Source: Thalassospira sp. MCCC 1A01428 (GTDB lineage Bacteria > Pseudomonadota > Alphaproteobacteria > Rhodospirillales > Thalassospiraceae). From it: 64,000 bases of DNA. Position 1 is the first letter of the stretch, and each line of letters begins with the position of its first letter. Position numbers and translations under genes: made by a program. A model generated the notes under the pieces. It did no database searches, was not told the DNA's origin, and saw only the letters and a program-made list of their open reading frames with translations. Location: NCBI RefSeq assembly GCF_002115825.1, contig NZ_JFJZ01000005.1:1-64000 (forward strand), written 5' to 3'. Shown piece by piece: positions 45,438-53,477 of this stretch.

Positions 45438-47114
45438 TCAGGCCGCTTTTACCGCAAGCAGGAACTGTTCAACCCGACTGCGCAAGACCTCCGATTGTTC
45501 TGAAAGCTCGCCAGACGCCGCCAGTACCTGTTCCGCAGCAGCACCGGTCGAGGATGCGGCCTCGGTGACACCGGAAATATTCTGTGAAACTTCGCTGGTC
45601 CCCGACGATGCCTGCTGAACATTTCGGGTGATTTCCTGTGTCGCTGCCCCTTGTTGCTCAACCGCGCTGGCAATATTTGACGCTATTTCATTGATTTGGG
45701 CAATTGTGCCCCCAATCGATTGAATAGCCGTCACAGCATCACGGGTTTCATTTTGAATACCGGTAATCTGGCTGGTGATTTCATCTGTGGCGCGCGCCGT
45801 TGCCGAAGCCAGGTTTTTCACCTCGGCGGCAACAACGGCAAACCCTTTGCCTGCTTCGCCAGCACGGGCGGCCTCAATCGTGGCATTTAACGCCAAAAGG
45901 TTGGTTTGATTGGCAATATCGTTAATCAGATTAACGACTTCGCCAATTTTGTGTGCGGCCTGCGCAAGGCCCTGTACCTGGGCATTTGTATGTTCAGCAT
46001 CGTTAACCGCCTTGGTTGAAATCCGGGCTGATTGGCTAACCTGATGGCTGATTTCATTAATCGACGCGCTTAATTCCTCGGCTGCACTGGCGACGGTTTG
46101 CACATTATTGGACGCCTGATCCGATGCCGCCGCCACGGCAGTCGACTGACGGCTGGTTTCCTCGGCTGTCGCGGTCATCGATTGCGCGGTTGCCTGCATT
46201 TCCGTCGCGGCCGACGCAACTGTTTTCAATACAGCGCTAACATCGGCATCAAAATCGGTTGTCAGCTTATCAATCATCTCGGTACGTCGTTGCCGGCGTT
46301 TCTGGGCTTGCTGTTCATTTTCGGCAAGCTCCGCCGCCTTGATCATGTTTTCCTTAAAAATCAGTACCGCATCAGCCATATTGCCGATCTCGTCCTTATG
46401 ATCCTGACCGGGAATTTCCACCGATTTATCGCCTTCGGCCAATGTTCGCATGGCGTCGGTAATTGCCAGAATCGGAGAGGAAATTCCCCGTCCAACGACA
46501 ATCGCCGCCCCTATGCCCAAAATCAGCGCAACCACCGAAACCACAACCGACGTTATAACAGCCATTTCGGTCGCATTGCTTGCGCGCGGGCCAAGTTCGT
46601 CCTGTTCGGCTTTCAACTTGAGTTTCAATTGTTCCATTGCCGCAGCAACCTTCGGCCCAATGACATCAAGTGTATTACGCACCAAATCATCCCGACGTGT
46701 TAGTGACACCGGGTCATCCTCTCGGCTCAGCACAATAACTTCGTCAAATGTACTAATGTAGGTTTTAAGTTCCTCATCAACCGTCAAAAGCATAGCGCGG
46801 ACGTCTTCATTCTTATTTGAAGCCGCAAGTTGCTGATTTAATTCCAGCGTCTTTGAAGCACGCGTTTTTGCTGTATTTCCGGAATTTTCCGATTTGGTCA
46901 GAAGAAAATCCTTCACCCCCAAACGTGCTTCCAAAAGATTGGCCTGCACCCGCCCTGCAAGGTTGGTCTGCAATGCCAGGTGGCGATAACTTTTAAAATT
47001 ATCATCCGCTGCCCGCAACGAAACCCCCGAAACAACGGCAATCACCAGCAGAAGTGCTATGATAATGCCGAACCCGCCAAATATTTTTGTTGGAATATTG
47101 ATATTTTTAAGCAT
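45438..47114 (-). CDS. Methyl-accepting chemotaxis protein
   Basis: 558 residues from ATG 47114, just after GGGGGC; a frame open to 47198 is less likely. TM1 is at 10-32 (IFGGFGIIIALLLVIAVVSGVSL), a helical periplasmic domain at about 33-185, TM2 near 195-215, and HAMP (VVGRGISSPILAITDAMRTLAEGD) after that. The signalling domain contains [20 protein letters not shown]. It is the paralogue of the receptor at 42500; the two differ mainly in the periplasmic part, so ligand specificity probably diverged. Ligand unknown. Confidence 0.93.
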   Translation of the reverse strand: MLKNINIPTKIFGGFGIIIALLLVIAVVSGVSLRAADDNFKSYRHLALQTNLAGRVQANLLEARLGVKDFLLTKSENSGNTAKTRASKTLELNQQLAASNKNEDVRAMLLTVDEELKTYISTFDEVIVLSREDDPVSLTRRDDLVRNTLDVIGPKVAAAMEQLKLKLKAEQDELGPRASNATEMAVITSVVVSVVALILGIGAAIVVGRGISSPILAITDAMRTLAEGDKSVEIPGQDHKDEIGNMADAVLIFKENMIKAAELAENEQQAQKRRQRRTEMIDKLTTDFDADVSAVLKTVASAATEMQATAQSMTATAEETSRQSTAVAAASDQASNNVQTVASAAEELSASINEISHQVSQSARISTKAVNDAEHTNAQVQGLAQAAHKIGEVVNLINDIANQTNLLALNATIEAARAGEAGKGFAVVAAEVKNLASATARATDEITSQITGIQNETRDAVTAIQSIGGTIAQINEIASNIASAVEQQGAATQEITRNVQQASSGTSEVSQNISGVTEAASSTGAAAEQVLAASGELSEQSEVLRSRVEQFLLAVKAA

Positions 47115-47369
47115 ATCGCCCCCGGCAAAACACAGGCCGCAAATGTCACCTGAATCTATATCATTGTATAGAACTGTCCCTGATTTTGCCTTGAACAACA
47201 GTGATTTAGGTCACACCATAGAATTTTCATCATCCATAAGTATGGGTTATTTTTTATTTGCCAAATAAATCCACACTTTGGGAACTGTTCTTTTGAGCAA
47301 GCACCATCAGCCCCGGTTTTAACTTTCCCCTGAAGCGATAGTTTGGCATAGTCGACTCCTGTGTCGGGT

Positions 47370-47560
47370 TTGGCCGGTTTGGCCAAGGGAACACGGGAGA
47401 AGACGCAATTCACAACTTTTAATTGCGTTCTTTGCGCCCGGGCTGCCCCCGCAACTGTGAGTGACGAGTTGGAAACGGGAATGGTCACTGATCCGGACAA
47501 ACAGGATCGGGAAGGCTGTTTTCAGCGACGACGTACGAGCCAGGAAACCTGCCCGCACGG
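47370..47560 (+). promoter_or_regulatory. Cobalamin riboswitch
   Basis: The aptamer landmarks appear in order: AAGGGAACACGGGAGAAG (47385 on), GGGCTGCCCCCGCAACTGTGAG around 47440, CACTGATCC near 47486, GGGAAGGCTG near 47510, and the B12 box GCCAGGAAACCTGCC at 47539-47553. It precedes cbtB-cbtA on the same strand. Adenosyl- or other cobalamins should lower expression of the cobalt transporter. Confidence 0.95.
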
Positions 47561-47598
47561 ACGATGGCGTGAAATTGTTTAGCCATTCGGGACATACA

Positions 47599-47617
47599 AA
47601 AACTCGGAGGGAGTTTT
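47599..47617 (+). promoter_or_regulatory. Shine-Dalgarno hairpin of cbtB
   Basis: AAAACTC and GAGTTTT pair around GGAGG. The ribosome-binding sequence thus sits in the loop and the 3' arm, ending six bases before ATG 47624. It lies 45 bases after the B12 box and may be part of the expression platform. Confidence 0.55.
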
Positions 47618-47623
47618 CTGAAA

Positions 47624-47797
47624 ATGACGACAGCAACCAAAACAGTATCTTTGGGAATAAGCCAGCGTATTGCCGCTGCCGCCGTGGCAATGGTACTGGG
47701 CGGGGTTTTGTTGTATGGGGCCGGTTTTGCCAGTGCCAATACCTTGCATAATGCCGCCCACGACGGGCGCCATGCTTTTGCGTTTCCCTGCCACTAA
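47624..47797 (+). CDS. cbtB: Cobalt transporter subunit CbtB
   Basis: 57 residues, below the usual ORF-calling size. The translation starts MTTATKTVSLGISQRIAAA and has one membrane segment (AVAMVLGGVLLYGAGFA). It ends HDGRHAFAFPCH, the histidine/cysteine-rich tail typical of CbtB, thought to bind cobalt. It lies directly after a cobalamin riboswitch and 27 bases before cbtA, the standard arrangement of this two-part B12-regulated cobalt uptake system in the inner membrane. Confidence 0.93.
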   Translation: MTTATKTVSLGISQRIAAAAVAMVLGGVLLYGAGFASANTLHNAAHDGRHAFAFPCH

Positions 47798-47824
47798 GGC
47801 ACACCTTCCCAAAAGGTCTTTGAC

Positions 47825-48616
47825 ATGATCCAACGTATCCTGTTCGCTGCGATTTTCGCGGGCGTGCTTGGTGGTGTGTTTATTTCCGCTGCCCAGCATT
47901 TAAAAGTCACCCCTCTTATCCTTGAGGCTGAAACCTACGAGGAAATGGACGCCGGCGCAGCAACACCGGAACCGGCATCTGCCCCCCATGATATATCCAT
48001 CGCAGGTCATGACCATACTCATGACCATGCTGGCACCACAGACAATACCGACCATGATCACGCCGCAACAACAGCGAGCGAGCATCATCACGATGAAAAT
48101 GCCTGGGCACCACAAGACGGGTTTGAACGGGTTTCCTATACTTTGCTCGCCAATATCGTAATTGGTGTCGGTTATGCCCTGTTGTTATGTGCCGGTATTG
48201 TATTGCGCGGTAAAGACATCACCATTCGCCAGGGCATGATATGGGGAATGGGCGGTTTTATGGCTTTTTCACTTTTTCCAGCTCTGGGTCTTCCGCCCGA
48301 ATTGCCCGGTTCGGTGGCGGCCCCGCTTGAAGCACGTCAGATATGGTGGTTAAGTGCTGCCATTGGCGGTGCAGCAGGATTGGCCCTGATCGCGTTTGGC
48401 AAAGGCTGGGTTTATAAGCTGATTGGCCTGGTCGCCATTATCACCCCCCATATATATGGGGCACCACATGTCGAGGAAGCCCTTGGCGGTGCCCTGCCCG
48501 CTGAACTCGCCGCCGAATTTGCCATAGCGTCAATTATAACCAGCGCGGCTTTCTGGCTGGTTCTGGGCGGTTTGTCCTGCGCGTTTCTGGCCCGCAGGCC
48601 TTTATCGCAGACATAA
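47825..48616 (+). CDS. cbtA: Cobalt transporter subunit CbtA
   Basis: 263 residues. An inner-membrane protein with about five to six segments: 5-25 (FAAIFAGVLGGVFISAAQHL), 110-130 (TLLANIVIGVGYALLLCAGI), 142-162, 178-197, 203-220 and 235-255. CbtA hallmarks are GFERVSYTLLAN, GGFMAFSLFPALGLPPELPG and ITPHIYGAPHVEEALGG. A loop at about 55-92 is very rich in His and Asp (GHDHTHDHAG, DHDHAATTASEHHHDE) and is a likely metal-collecting site. It follows cbtB under one cobalamin riboswitch. Confidence 0.95.
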   Translation: MIQRILFAAIFAGVLGGVFISAAQHLKVTPLILEAETYEEMDAGAATPEPASAPHDISIAGHDHTHDHAGTTDNTDHDHAATTASEHHHDENAWAPQDGFERVSYTLLANIVIGVGYALLLCAGIVLRGKDITIRQGMIWGMGGFMAFSLFPALGLPPELPGSVAAPLEARQIWWLSAAIGGAAGLALIAFGKGWVYKLIGLVAIITPHIYGAPHVEEALGGALPAELAAEFAIASIITSAAFWLVLGGLSCAFLARRPLSQT

Positions 48617-48657
48617 TATCGGGCAGACGACCACGCATTTCTCATCCCAAATCCACG

Positions 48658-48690
48658 AAAAAATGCATCCTTGAAGGGTGCATTTTTATT
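48658..48690. terminator. Bidirectional terminator after cbtA
   Basis: AAAAATGCATCC pairs with GGGTGCATTTTT (48659-48670 with 48676-48687), one wobble pair. It lies between cbtA and the convergent DUF934 gene. Confidence 0.85.
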
Positions 48691-48762
48691 TGGGGGTATA
48701 TAAAAAAATGGACACCAAAAGGTGCCCATTCAAGGTTCAGTCGGCAGTTTATATCGAATATC

Positions 48763-49290
48763 TTACGACGTCGCATCGTCAAGAACAGCCCGACGACGAT
48801 CACGCAAAGACCCTGCCGTCGCGCGACCATCACCGGTCGGCTGGTAATAAACCGTCATATCCCGCAGGGCTGCACGCACTTTTTCAAGGGCAGTTTCATC
48901 GTCGTCAGACAGTTCATAGGCATCAAAACCACAACGATGCATATACAAAATCTGATCGCGCAGCACATCACCAACGGCCCGCATTTCCCCGGCATAGCCA
49001 TAACGCTCACGCAAAACGCGGCCATAGGAATATCCGCGCCCATCGGTATAGGCCGGGAATTTAACTGCAATCAGCGAAAAACGATCAATATCCTCGGCCA
49101 GATCTTCCGGTGCGTCACCGGGTACCAGCAACACACCCAGTCCGCCATTGCGCGCAATCAGGCTGTCACGTTCGGCCTTAAAGCGGCCCAGACTAACCAG
49201 AACATTGGTGCCACTTTCGGGAATGGAACTTTCATCATCCAGCGTGACCCATTCATTTTCGATCACGCTGTCATTTTTAACGATCGCCAT
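48763..49290 (-). CDS. DUF934 protein linked to sulfite reduction
   Basis: 175 residues from ATG 49290, which has AAGGAGG and overlaps the end of cysI by 14 bases. DUF934 proteins (COG3749) are nearly always next to sulfite reductase in alphaproteobacteria and are assumed to help it. Family motifs are VLVSLGRFKAERDSL and IAVKFPAYTDGRGYSYGRVLRERYGY, then GDVLRDQILYMHRCGFDAYE. No cofactor motif is visible. It is the last gene of the DUF2849-cysI-DUF934 operon. The usual cysH is absent downstream. Confidence 0.9.
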   Translation of the reverse strand: MAIVKNDSVIENEWVTLDDESSIPESGTNVLVSLGRFKAERDSLIARNGGLGVLLVPGDAPEDLAEDIDRFSLIAVKFPAYTDGRGYSYGRVLRERYGYAGEMRAVGDVLRDQILYMHRCGFDAYELSDDDETALEKVRAALRDMTVYYQPTGDGRATAGSLRDRRRAVLDDATS

Positions 49291-50932
49291 AAAGCACCTC
49301 CTTGAACGGGTCCATGCCAACACGGCGATAGGTATCGATGAAACGTTCGCCAACCGTGCGAATGTCAATGTAACGGGTAATTAGCGCTTCAATCGCGTCA
49401 ACAACTTCGGCCTCGGAAAAACCGGCACCGGCAATCTTGCCAATAGAGGCATCCTGGCTGGCATCACCGCCCAGTGTGATCTGGTAAAATTCCTTGCCGC
49501 GTTTATCGAGACCCAAAATACCGATATGCCCAACGTGATGATGCCCACAGGCATTAATGCAGCCCGAAATTTTGATTTTCAACTCGCCAATATCATATTG
49601 ACGTTCCAGGTCGCCAAACCGTTCGGAAATACGCTGCGACAACGGAATCGACCGTGCGGTTGCCAGGGCGCAATAATCGAGCCCCGGGCAGGCAATAATA
49701 TCGGTGACAAAACCCAGATTGGCCGTTGCCAATAAGGCACTATTCAATTCAGCCCACAGGGCAAATAGATCGGCCTTTTTAACGTGCGGCAAAACAAGGT
49801 TTTGTTCATGGGTCACACGCACGTCGCCAAAGCTGTATTGATCGGCAAGATCGCCCACCAGTTCCATCTGGTCGGCCGTGGCATCACCGGGAATACCGCC
49901 AATCGGTTTAAGCGAAATATTGGCAATCGCGTAACCGGGCTGTTTGTGCGCAATCACATTGGACCGCACCCAGGCAGCAAAATCGGGGTGGGCTTGTTTG
50001 CGGCGTTCAAATTCGGGATCGTTGGCTTGCAATTCCTCAAACGCGGGCGGTGCGAACTGGGCAATATATTGCGCAATTTCGTCGTCGCTTACACGCAAGG
50101 AACCGTCCCTGATTTTTGACCATTCTTCTTCAACAAGACGGCGAATTTCATCAACGCCAACTTCATGAACCAAAATTTTGATACGTGCCTTGTATTTGTT
50201 ATCGCGGCGGCCAAAACGGTTATAAACCCGCAAAATGGCTTCCAGATACGAAAACAAATCGTTCTTGCCGATAAAATCGCGAACGGTTTTACCAACAAAT
50301 GGTGTCCGGCCCAATCCGCCGCCCACGATTACTTCAAACCCGGTTTCACCAGCATCGTTTTTGTGCATCCGCAGGCCAATGTCATGCACGCGCACCGCGG
50401 CACGATCATTTGGCGAGCCGGTAACCGCAATTTTAAACTTGCGCGGCAAATAGGTAAATTCCGGGTGGAAGGTCGACCATTGACGGATCAGTTCGCAATA
50501 AGGGCGCGGATCTTCAATCTCGTCGGCGGCGGCACCGGCATATTGATCGGTCGTTGTGTTGCGAATGCAGTTGCCCGACGTTTGAATGGCATGCATTTCA
50601 ACCGTTGCCAGATCGGCCAGCGCATCGGGAATTTCGTTTAGTTTTGGCCAGTTATACTGGATATTCTGCCGGGTGGTGAAATGGCCATAACCCTTGTCAT
50701 ATGTGCGCGCAATATAGCCCAGCTTGCGCATCTGTTCGCCGTTCATGGTGCCATAAGGCACGGCAACACGCAGCATATAGGCATGCAACTGCAAATAAAC
50801 ACCATTCATCAGGCGCAAGGGTTTGAACTGATCTTCGGTCAGTTCGCCTGAAATACGCCGGGCAACCTGGTCGCGAAACTGCGCAGTGCGTTCCGCAAGA
50901 AGCTGGCGGTCAAAATCGTCATAACGATACAT
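49277..50932 (-). CDS. cysI: Sulfite/nitrite reductase, siroheme protein
   Basis: 551 residues. It reduces sulfite to sulfide for cysteine synthesis using coupled siroheme and [4Fe-4S]. Ferredoxin-like half-domains repeat twice. The substrate-site stretch GHFTTRQNIQYNWPKL is near residue 100 and TSGNCIRNTT near 138. The cluster/siroheme ligands are CPGLDYC near 428 and the CxxxC in SGCINACGHHHVGHIG near 470. ATG 50932 follows AAGGAGGG. It lies between DUF2849 and DUF934 genes, which favours sulfite over nitrite. Siroheme synthase is not in the window. Confidence 0.93.
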   Translation of the reverse strand: MYRYDDFDRQLLAERTAQFRDQVARRISGELTEDQFKPLRLMNGVYLQLHAYMLRVAVPYGTMNGEQMRKLGYIARTYDKGYGHFTTRQNIQYNWPKLNEIPDALADLATVEMHAIQTSGNCIRNTTTDQYAGAAADEIEDPRPYCELIRQWSTFHPEFTYLPRKFKIAVTGSPNDRAAVRVHDIGLRMHKNDAGETGFEVIVGGGLGRTPFVGKTVRDFIGKNDLFSYLEAILRVYNRFGRRDNKYKARIKILVHEVGVDEIRRLVEEEWSKIRDGSLRVSDDEIAQYIAQFAPPAFEELQANDPEFERRKQAHPDFAAWVRSNVIAHKQPGYAIANISLKPIGGIPGDATADQMELVGDLADQYSFGDVRVTHEQNLVLPHVKKADLFALWAELNSALLATANLGFVTDIIACPGLDYCALATARSIPLSQRISERFGDLERQYDIGELKIKISGCINACGHHHVGHIGILGLDKRGKEFYQITLGGDASQDASIGKIAGAGFSEAEVVDAIEALITRYIDIRTVGERFIDTYRRVGMDPFKEVLYGDR

Positions 50933-50944
50933 AATGTACCCTCC

Positions 50945-51238
50945 TTATCCCGCCTGATAACCAAGATCGGTCCGAACACTTGGCCCTAATGTGCGCAACA
51001 CTTCACGATATTTGGTGGGCACCAACACACCATCTTCCTGCGCAACATCAATTAGATACGGGCCAACAACCGTTACTTGCTGCTTTTCGGTATCGGCGCG
51101 CGCCATCAAGGCTTCCGCTTGCGGGGCATCTTCTGCGCAAACAGCATCACGGAGGTCGGTGCTCCATCCGTCATCAGCGGTCATAAAGACCGCCAGGCCA
51201 TCATCAAGCCGGTTTGCCGTAACAACTTGCAAGGACAT
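50945..51238 (-). CDS. DUF2849 protein
   Basis: 97 residues, small and soluble, with NRLDDGLAVFMTADDGW near residue 10 and PYLIDVAQEDGVLVPTKYREVLRTLGP near 60, the DUF2849 pattern. The family is found upstream of cysI in alphaproteobacteria and is of unknown function, often assumed to assist siroheme-dependent sulfite reduction. It is the first gene of this operon, 12 bases before cysI. In many relatives a siroheme synthase precedes it; here the next gene upstream is the divergent DUF1489. Confidence 0.9.
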   Translation of the reverse strand: MSLQVVTANRLDDGLAVFMTADDGWSTDLRDAVCAEDAPQAEALMARADTEKQQVTVVGPYLIDVAQEDGVLVPTKYREVLRTLGPSVRTDLGYQAG

Positions 51239-51351
51239 TGGGTTCTCTCAGACAGTAAATCTCTCATGGGTGCCCGCATTGAACCGGGCTTTTGTTATGT
51301 GGAATTTGGCTGATCGGGCGTTATTGGTCAAGTTTTTTTGTTAAATACCTT

Positions 51352-51376
51352 AAATAACATTTATTATTTGTTATTT
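51352..51376. promoter_or_regulatory. Inverted repeat between the sulfite operon and DUF1489
   Basis: AAATAACA (51352-51359) and TGTTATTT (51369-51376), spacer nine bases, in an AT-rich divergent promoter region 114 bases before the DUF2849 start. The binding protein is unknown. Confidence 0.4.
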
Positions 51377-51444
51377 TTCGAGAAACTTGACGATCACCCC
51401 GCCCTCCGCTAGGTCAACAGCTGCAAATAACAGCAGATCGAACC

Positions 51445-51861
51445 ATGCCCCAGAACCTTATCAAGCTAAGTGTTGGCACTGAAAGCCCGGAAACCCTGCG
51501 CCAATGGCAGGAATATATGCGCCAAACCTATGGGCGCATTTATCATACCACCCGCATGACGCCCAAGCGCCGCGACGATGTTCTAGACGGAGGGTCCATT
51601 TATTGGGTTATCAAAGGGGCCATCCGGTGCCGTCAACGCGTCATTGATCTCGAAGAATTTACCGATGAAGCCGGCATTAAACATTGCCGCATTGTTCTGG
51701 ACGACAACCTGATCGAAACCGCGGCCTATCCGCATCGGGCTTTTCAGGGCTGGCGTTATCTGGCCGAAGATAAAACCCCGCCCGATGCCAAAGCCGGTGG
51801 CAATACAGACGCCCTGCCCGAAGATATGGCAATGGAATTGCGCGATCTGGGCCTGATTTGA
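51445..51861 (+). CDS. DUF1489 protein
   Basis: 138 residues, soluble, with NLIKLSVGTESPETLRQWQ at the N-terminus, TRMTPKRRDDVLDGGSIYWVIKGAIRCRQ near residue 40 and PHRAFQGWRYLAEDKTPPDA near 95, which define DUF1489. The family is conserved in alphaproteobacteria with no assigned function. The RCRQ and WRYL segments suggest nucleic-acid or ligand contact, but that is speculation. It is divergent from the sulfite operon and convergent with the LysR gene. Confidence 0.9.
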   Translation: MPQNLIKLSVGTESPETLRQWQEYMRQTYGRIYHTTRMTPKRRDDVLDGGSIYWVIKGAIRCRQRVIDLEEFTDEAGIKHCRIVLDDNLIETAAYPHRAFQGWRYLAEDKTPPDAKAGGNTDALPEDMAMELRDLGLI

Positions 51862-51897
51862 CACGGAAACGCTATGGTGCAACGGGCCTGATAAAAG

Positions 51898-52875
51898 CTA
51901 ATCCTGCGAAATCACTCCGGGGACCAGCTTTTGTCCGGCCGACAAGCCCGGCTGGTTTTCCTCAATATCTTTCAGGGTGGCTTCAACTTCCTTTTTAAGC
52001 CAACGAATAAACGCCATCACACGAGGACGGTTCAGGTTTTCTTCCGGGCAGGTCACATAATAGGCATAACTTGATACCACTTTTTGTGGAAATGGCCGCA
52101 CCAGCAACCCCGCCTTCAAATCCTGTGCGGCCAAAGATGTGCGCGCAACCCCAACCCCCTGCCCCATCAAGGCAGCCTGAATCACCATATCGCCGCTGTT
52201 AAACCGCAACCCGCGACGTAAATCAATGCCGGTCACCCCAACCCCATCCAGCCAAAACTGCCAGTCGGCAGCACGCGGCAGGCTCGGATCCGAGGTTGCA
52301 TCATGCAGCAACTGGTGCCCTGCAATATCTTGCGGTACATGCAATATCGGGCTATTGGCCAGATAATCGGGACTGCAAACGGGGAAAACCTCGTCGCGCA
52401 TTAAACGTTCTGTATGCAGATTGGGATAATGCCCCCGGCCAAAGCGCACGGCCAAATCAATCCCTTCAGTGCGAAAATCAACCAACCGGTCATCGGCGTG
52501 AATACGCACATCAATATCGGGATGTTCCGCGCGAAAATGCCCCAGACGCGGGATCAGCCATTTCACAGCAAAGGATTGCAGCACACTTACCGTCACCACC
52601 CCGGCTTCTTCCACTGCCAGAAGGCTTTCAATTTCGCCAGCAATGCGGGTAAAACCTTCGCTGGTGGCACGTGCCAGCCGCTCCCCTTCATCGGTTAACT
52701 GCAAGCGGCGCGGCAAGCGAAAAAACAGCCGAAATCCCAAATATTCTTCCAACTGGCGAATTTGCTGGCTGACCGCACCCTGGGTCACAAAAAGCTCCTC
52801 GGCGGCGCGGGTAAAGTTTAAATGCCGGGCGGCGGCATCAAACGCACGCAGGGCCTGCAACGGGGGCAATCTCAT
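51898..52875 (-). CDS. LysR-family regulator, GcvA-like
   Basis: 325 residues. The N-terminal winged HTH (LQALRAFDAAARHLNFTRAAEEL, VTQGAVSQQIRQLEEYLG) is nearly canonical GcvA style. The effector domain has SFAVKWLIPRLGHFRAEHPDIDVRI, DLAVRFGRGHYPNLHTERLM and the C-terminal RPRVMAFIRWLKKE. The true inducer is unknown; the GcvA likeness alone does not prove glycine-cleavage control. It is divergent from a DUF1127-like gene 204 bases away, which is a possible target. Confidence 0.9.
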   Translation of the reverse strand: MRLPPLQALRAFDAAARHLNFTRAAEELFVTQGAVSQQIRQLEEYLGFRLFFRLPRRLQLTDEGERLARATSEGFTRIAGEIESLLAVEEAGVVTVSVLQSFAVKWLIPRLGHFRAEHPDIDVRIHADDRLVDFRTEGIDLAVRFGRGHYPNLHTERLMRDEVFPVCSPDYLANSPILHVPQDIAGHQLLHDATSDPSLPRAADWQFWLDGVGVTGIDLRRGLRFNSGDMVIQAALMGQGVGVARTSLAAQDLKAGLLVRPFPQKVVSSYAYYVTCPEENLNRPRVMAFIRWLKKEVEATLKDIEENQPGLSAGQKLVPGVISQD

Positions 52876-53079
52876 GGTCGGGCTCTCACTTTAACAAAAC
52901 AGGCATGAACATGTCCAAACACCGCCACGTTCACTAGACATCTAAAATTCATCATTAGCCAAACTAATACTTAGGCTGAGAATGTATGATTTGTCACCTG
53001 CTGTTTTTTGGTCGAAAAATTAAATCACACCAATTTCAACGCCAACAATTGGCGACCAAAGGAACAGGAGGTTTTCGCC

Positions 53080-53361
53080 ATGATGCGAAGATCACTCATT
53101 AGCCATGCTACCGCCCACAACGCCAAACCCAACGACAAAACAACCCTGGGAAATCATAATAACGCTGATTTTCTTGACAGTGTGAACCGCTTTTTCCACC
53201 GCCTGTCACTGTATCTTGCACAAAAGTGGCCCGATAAACGACAACCGCTGCAGCCCGAATATATGACCGATTATCAGTTGGCCGATATCGGTTTGCATCA
53301 ATCGGATATCAACAATGAATATGAAAAATCATATCATTGGCACATTCATTTGAAGAATTGA
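53080..53361 (+). CDS. DUF1127-like small protein
   Basis: 93 residues from ATG 53080, with AGGAGG eight bases upstream. The C-terminal part carries YMTDYQLADIGLHQSDIN, close to the DUF1127 pattern in which an LxDxxLxDIGLxRxDI segment is conserved. FLDSVNRFFHRLSLYLAQKW precedes it. The N-terminal 35 residues are polar and unrelated. Small DUF1127 proteins in alphaproteobacteria are linked to RNA and phosphate metabolism or stress. It is divergent from the LysR gene and 116 bases before ppk2. Confidence 0.7.
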   Translation: MMRRSLISHATAHNAKPNDKTTLGNHNNADFLDSVNRFFHRLSLYLAQKWPDKRQPLQPEYMTDYQLADIGLHQSDINNEYEKSYHWHIHLKN

Positions 53362-53477
53362 TCTGTCTCCTTGCGGTTACGTGGAAACAATACGTATCCT
53401 GTAACAAGACATTCACATCAGGCGGGCAACACCACCTTCTTGCCCGCCTGTCCTGTGCCCCGGGAAAAGGATTGAAC

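Noticed and set aside
47156-47500. 114-codon minus-strand frame over the riboswitch
   Set aside because: It is antisense to the cobalamin aptamer, which explains the sequence conservation there.
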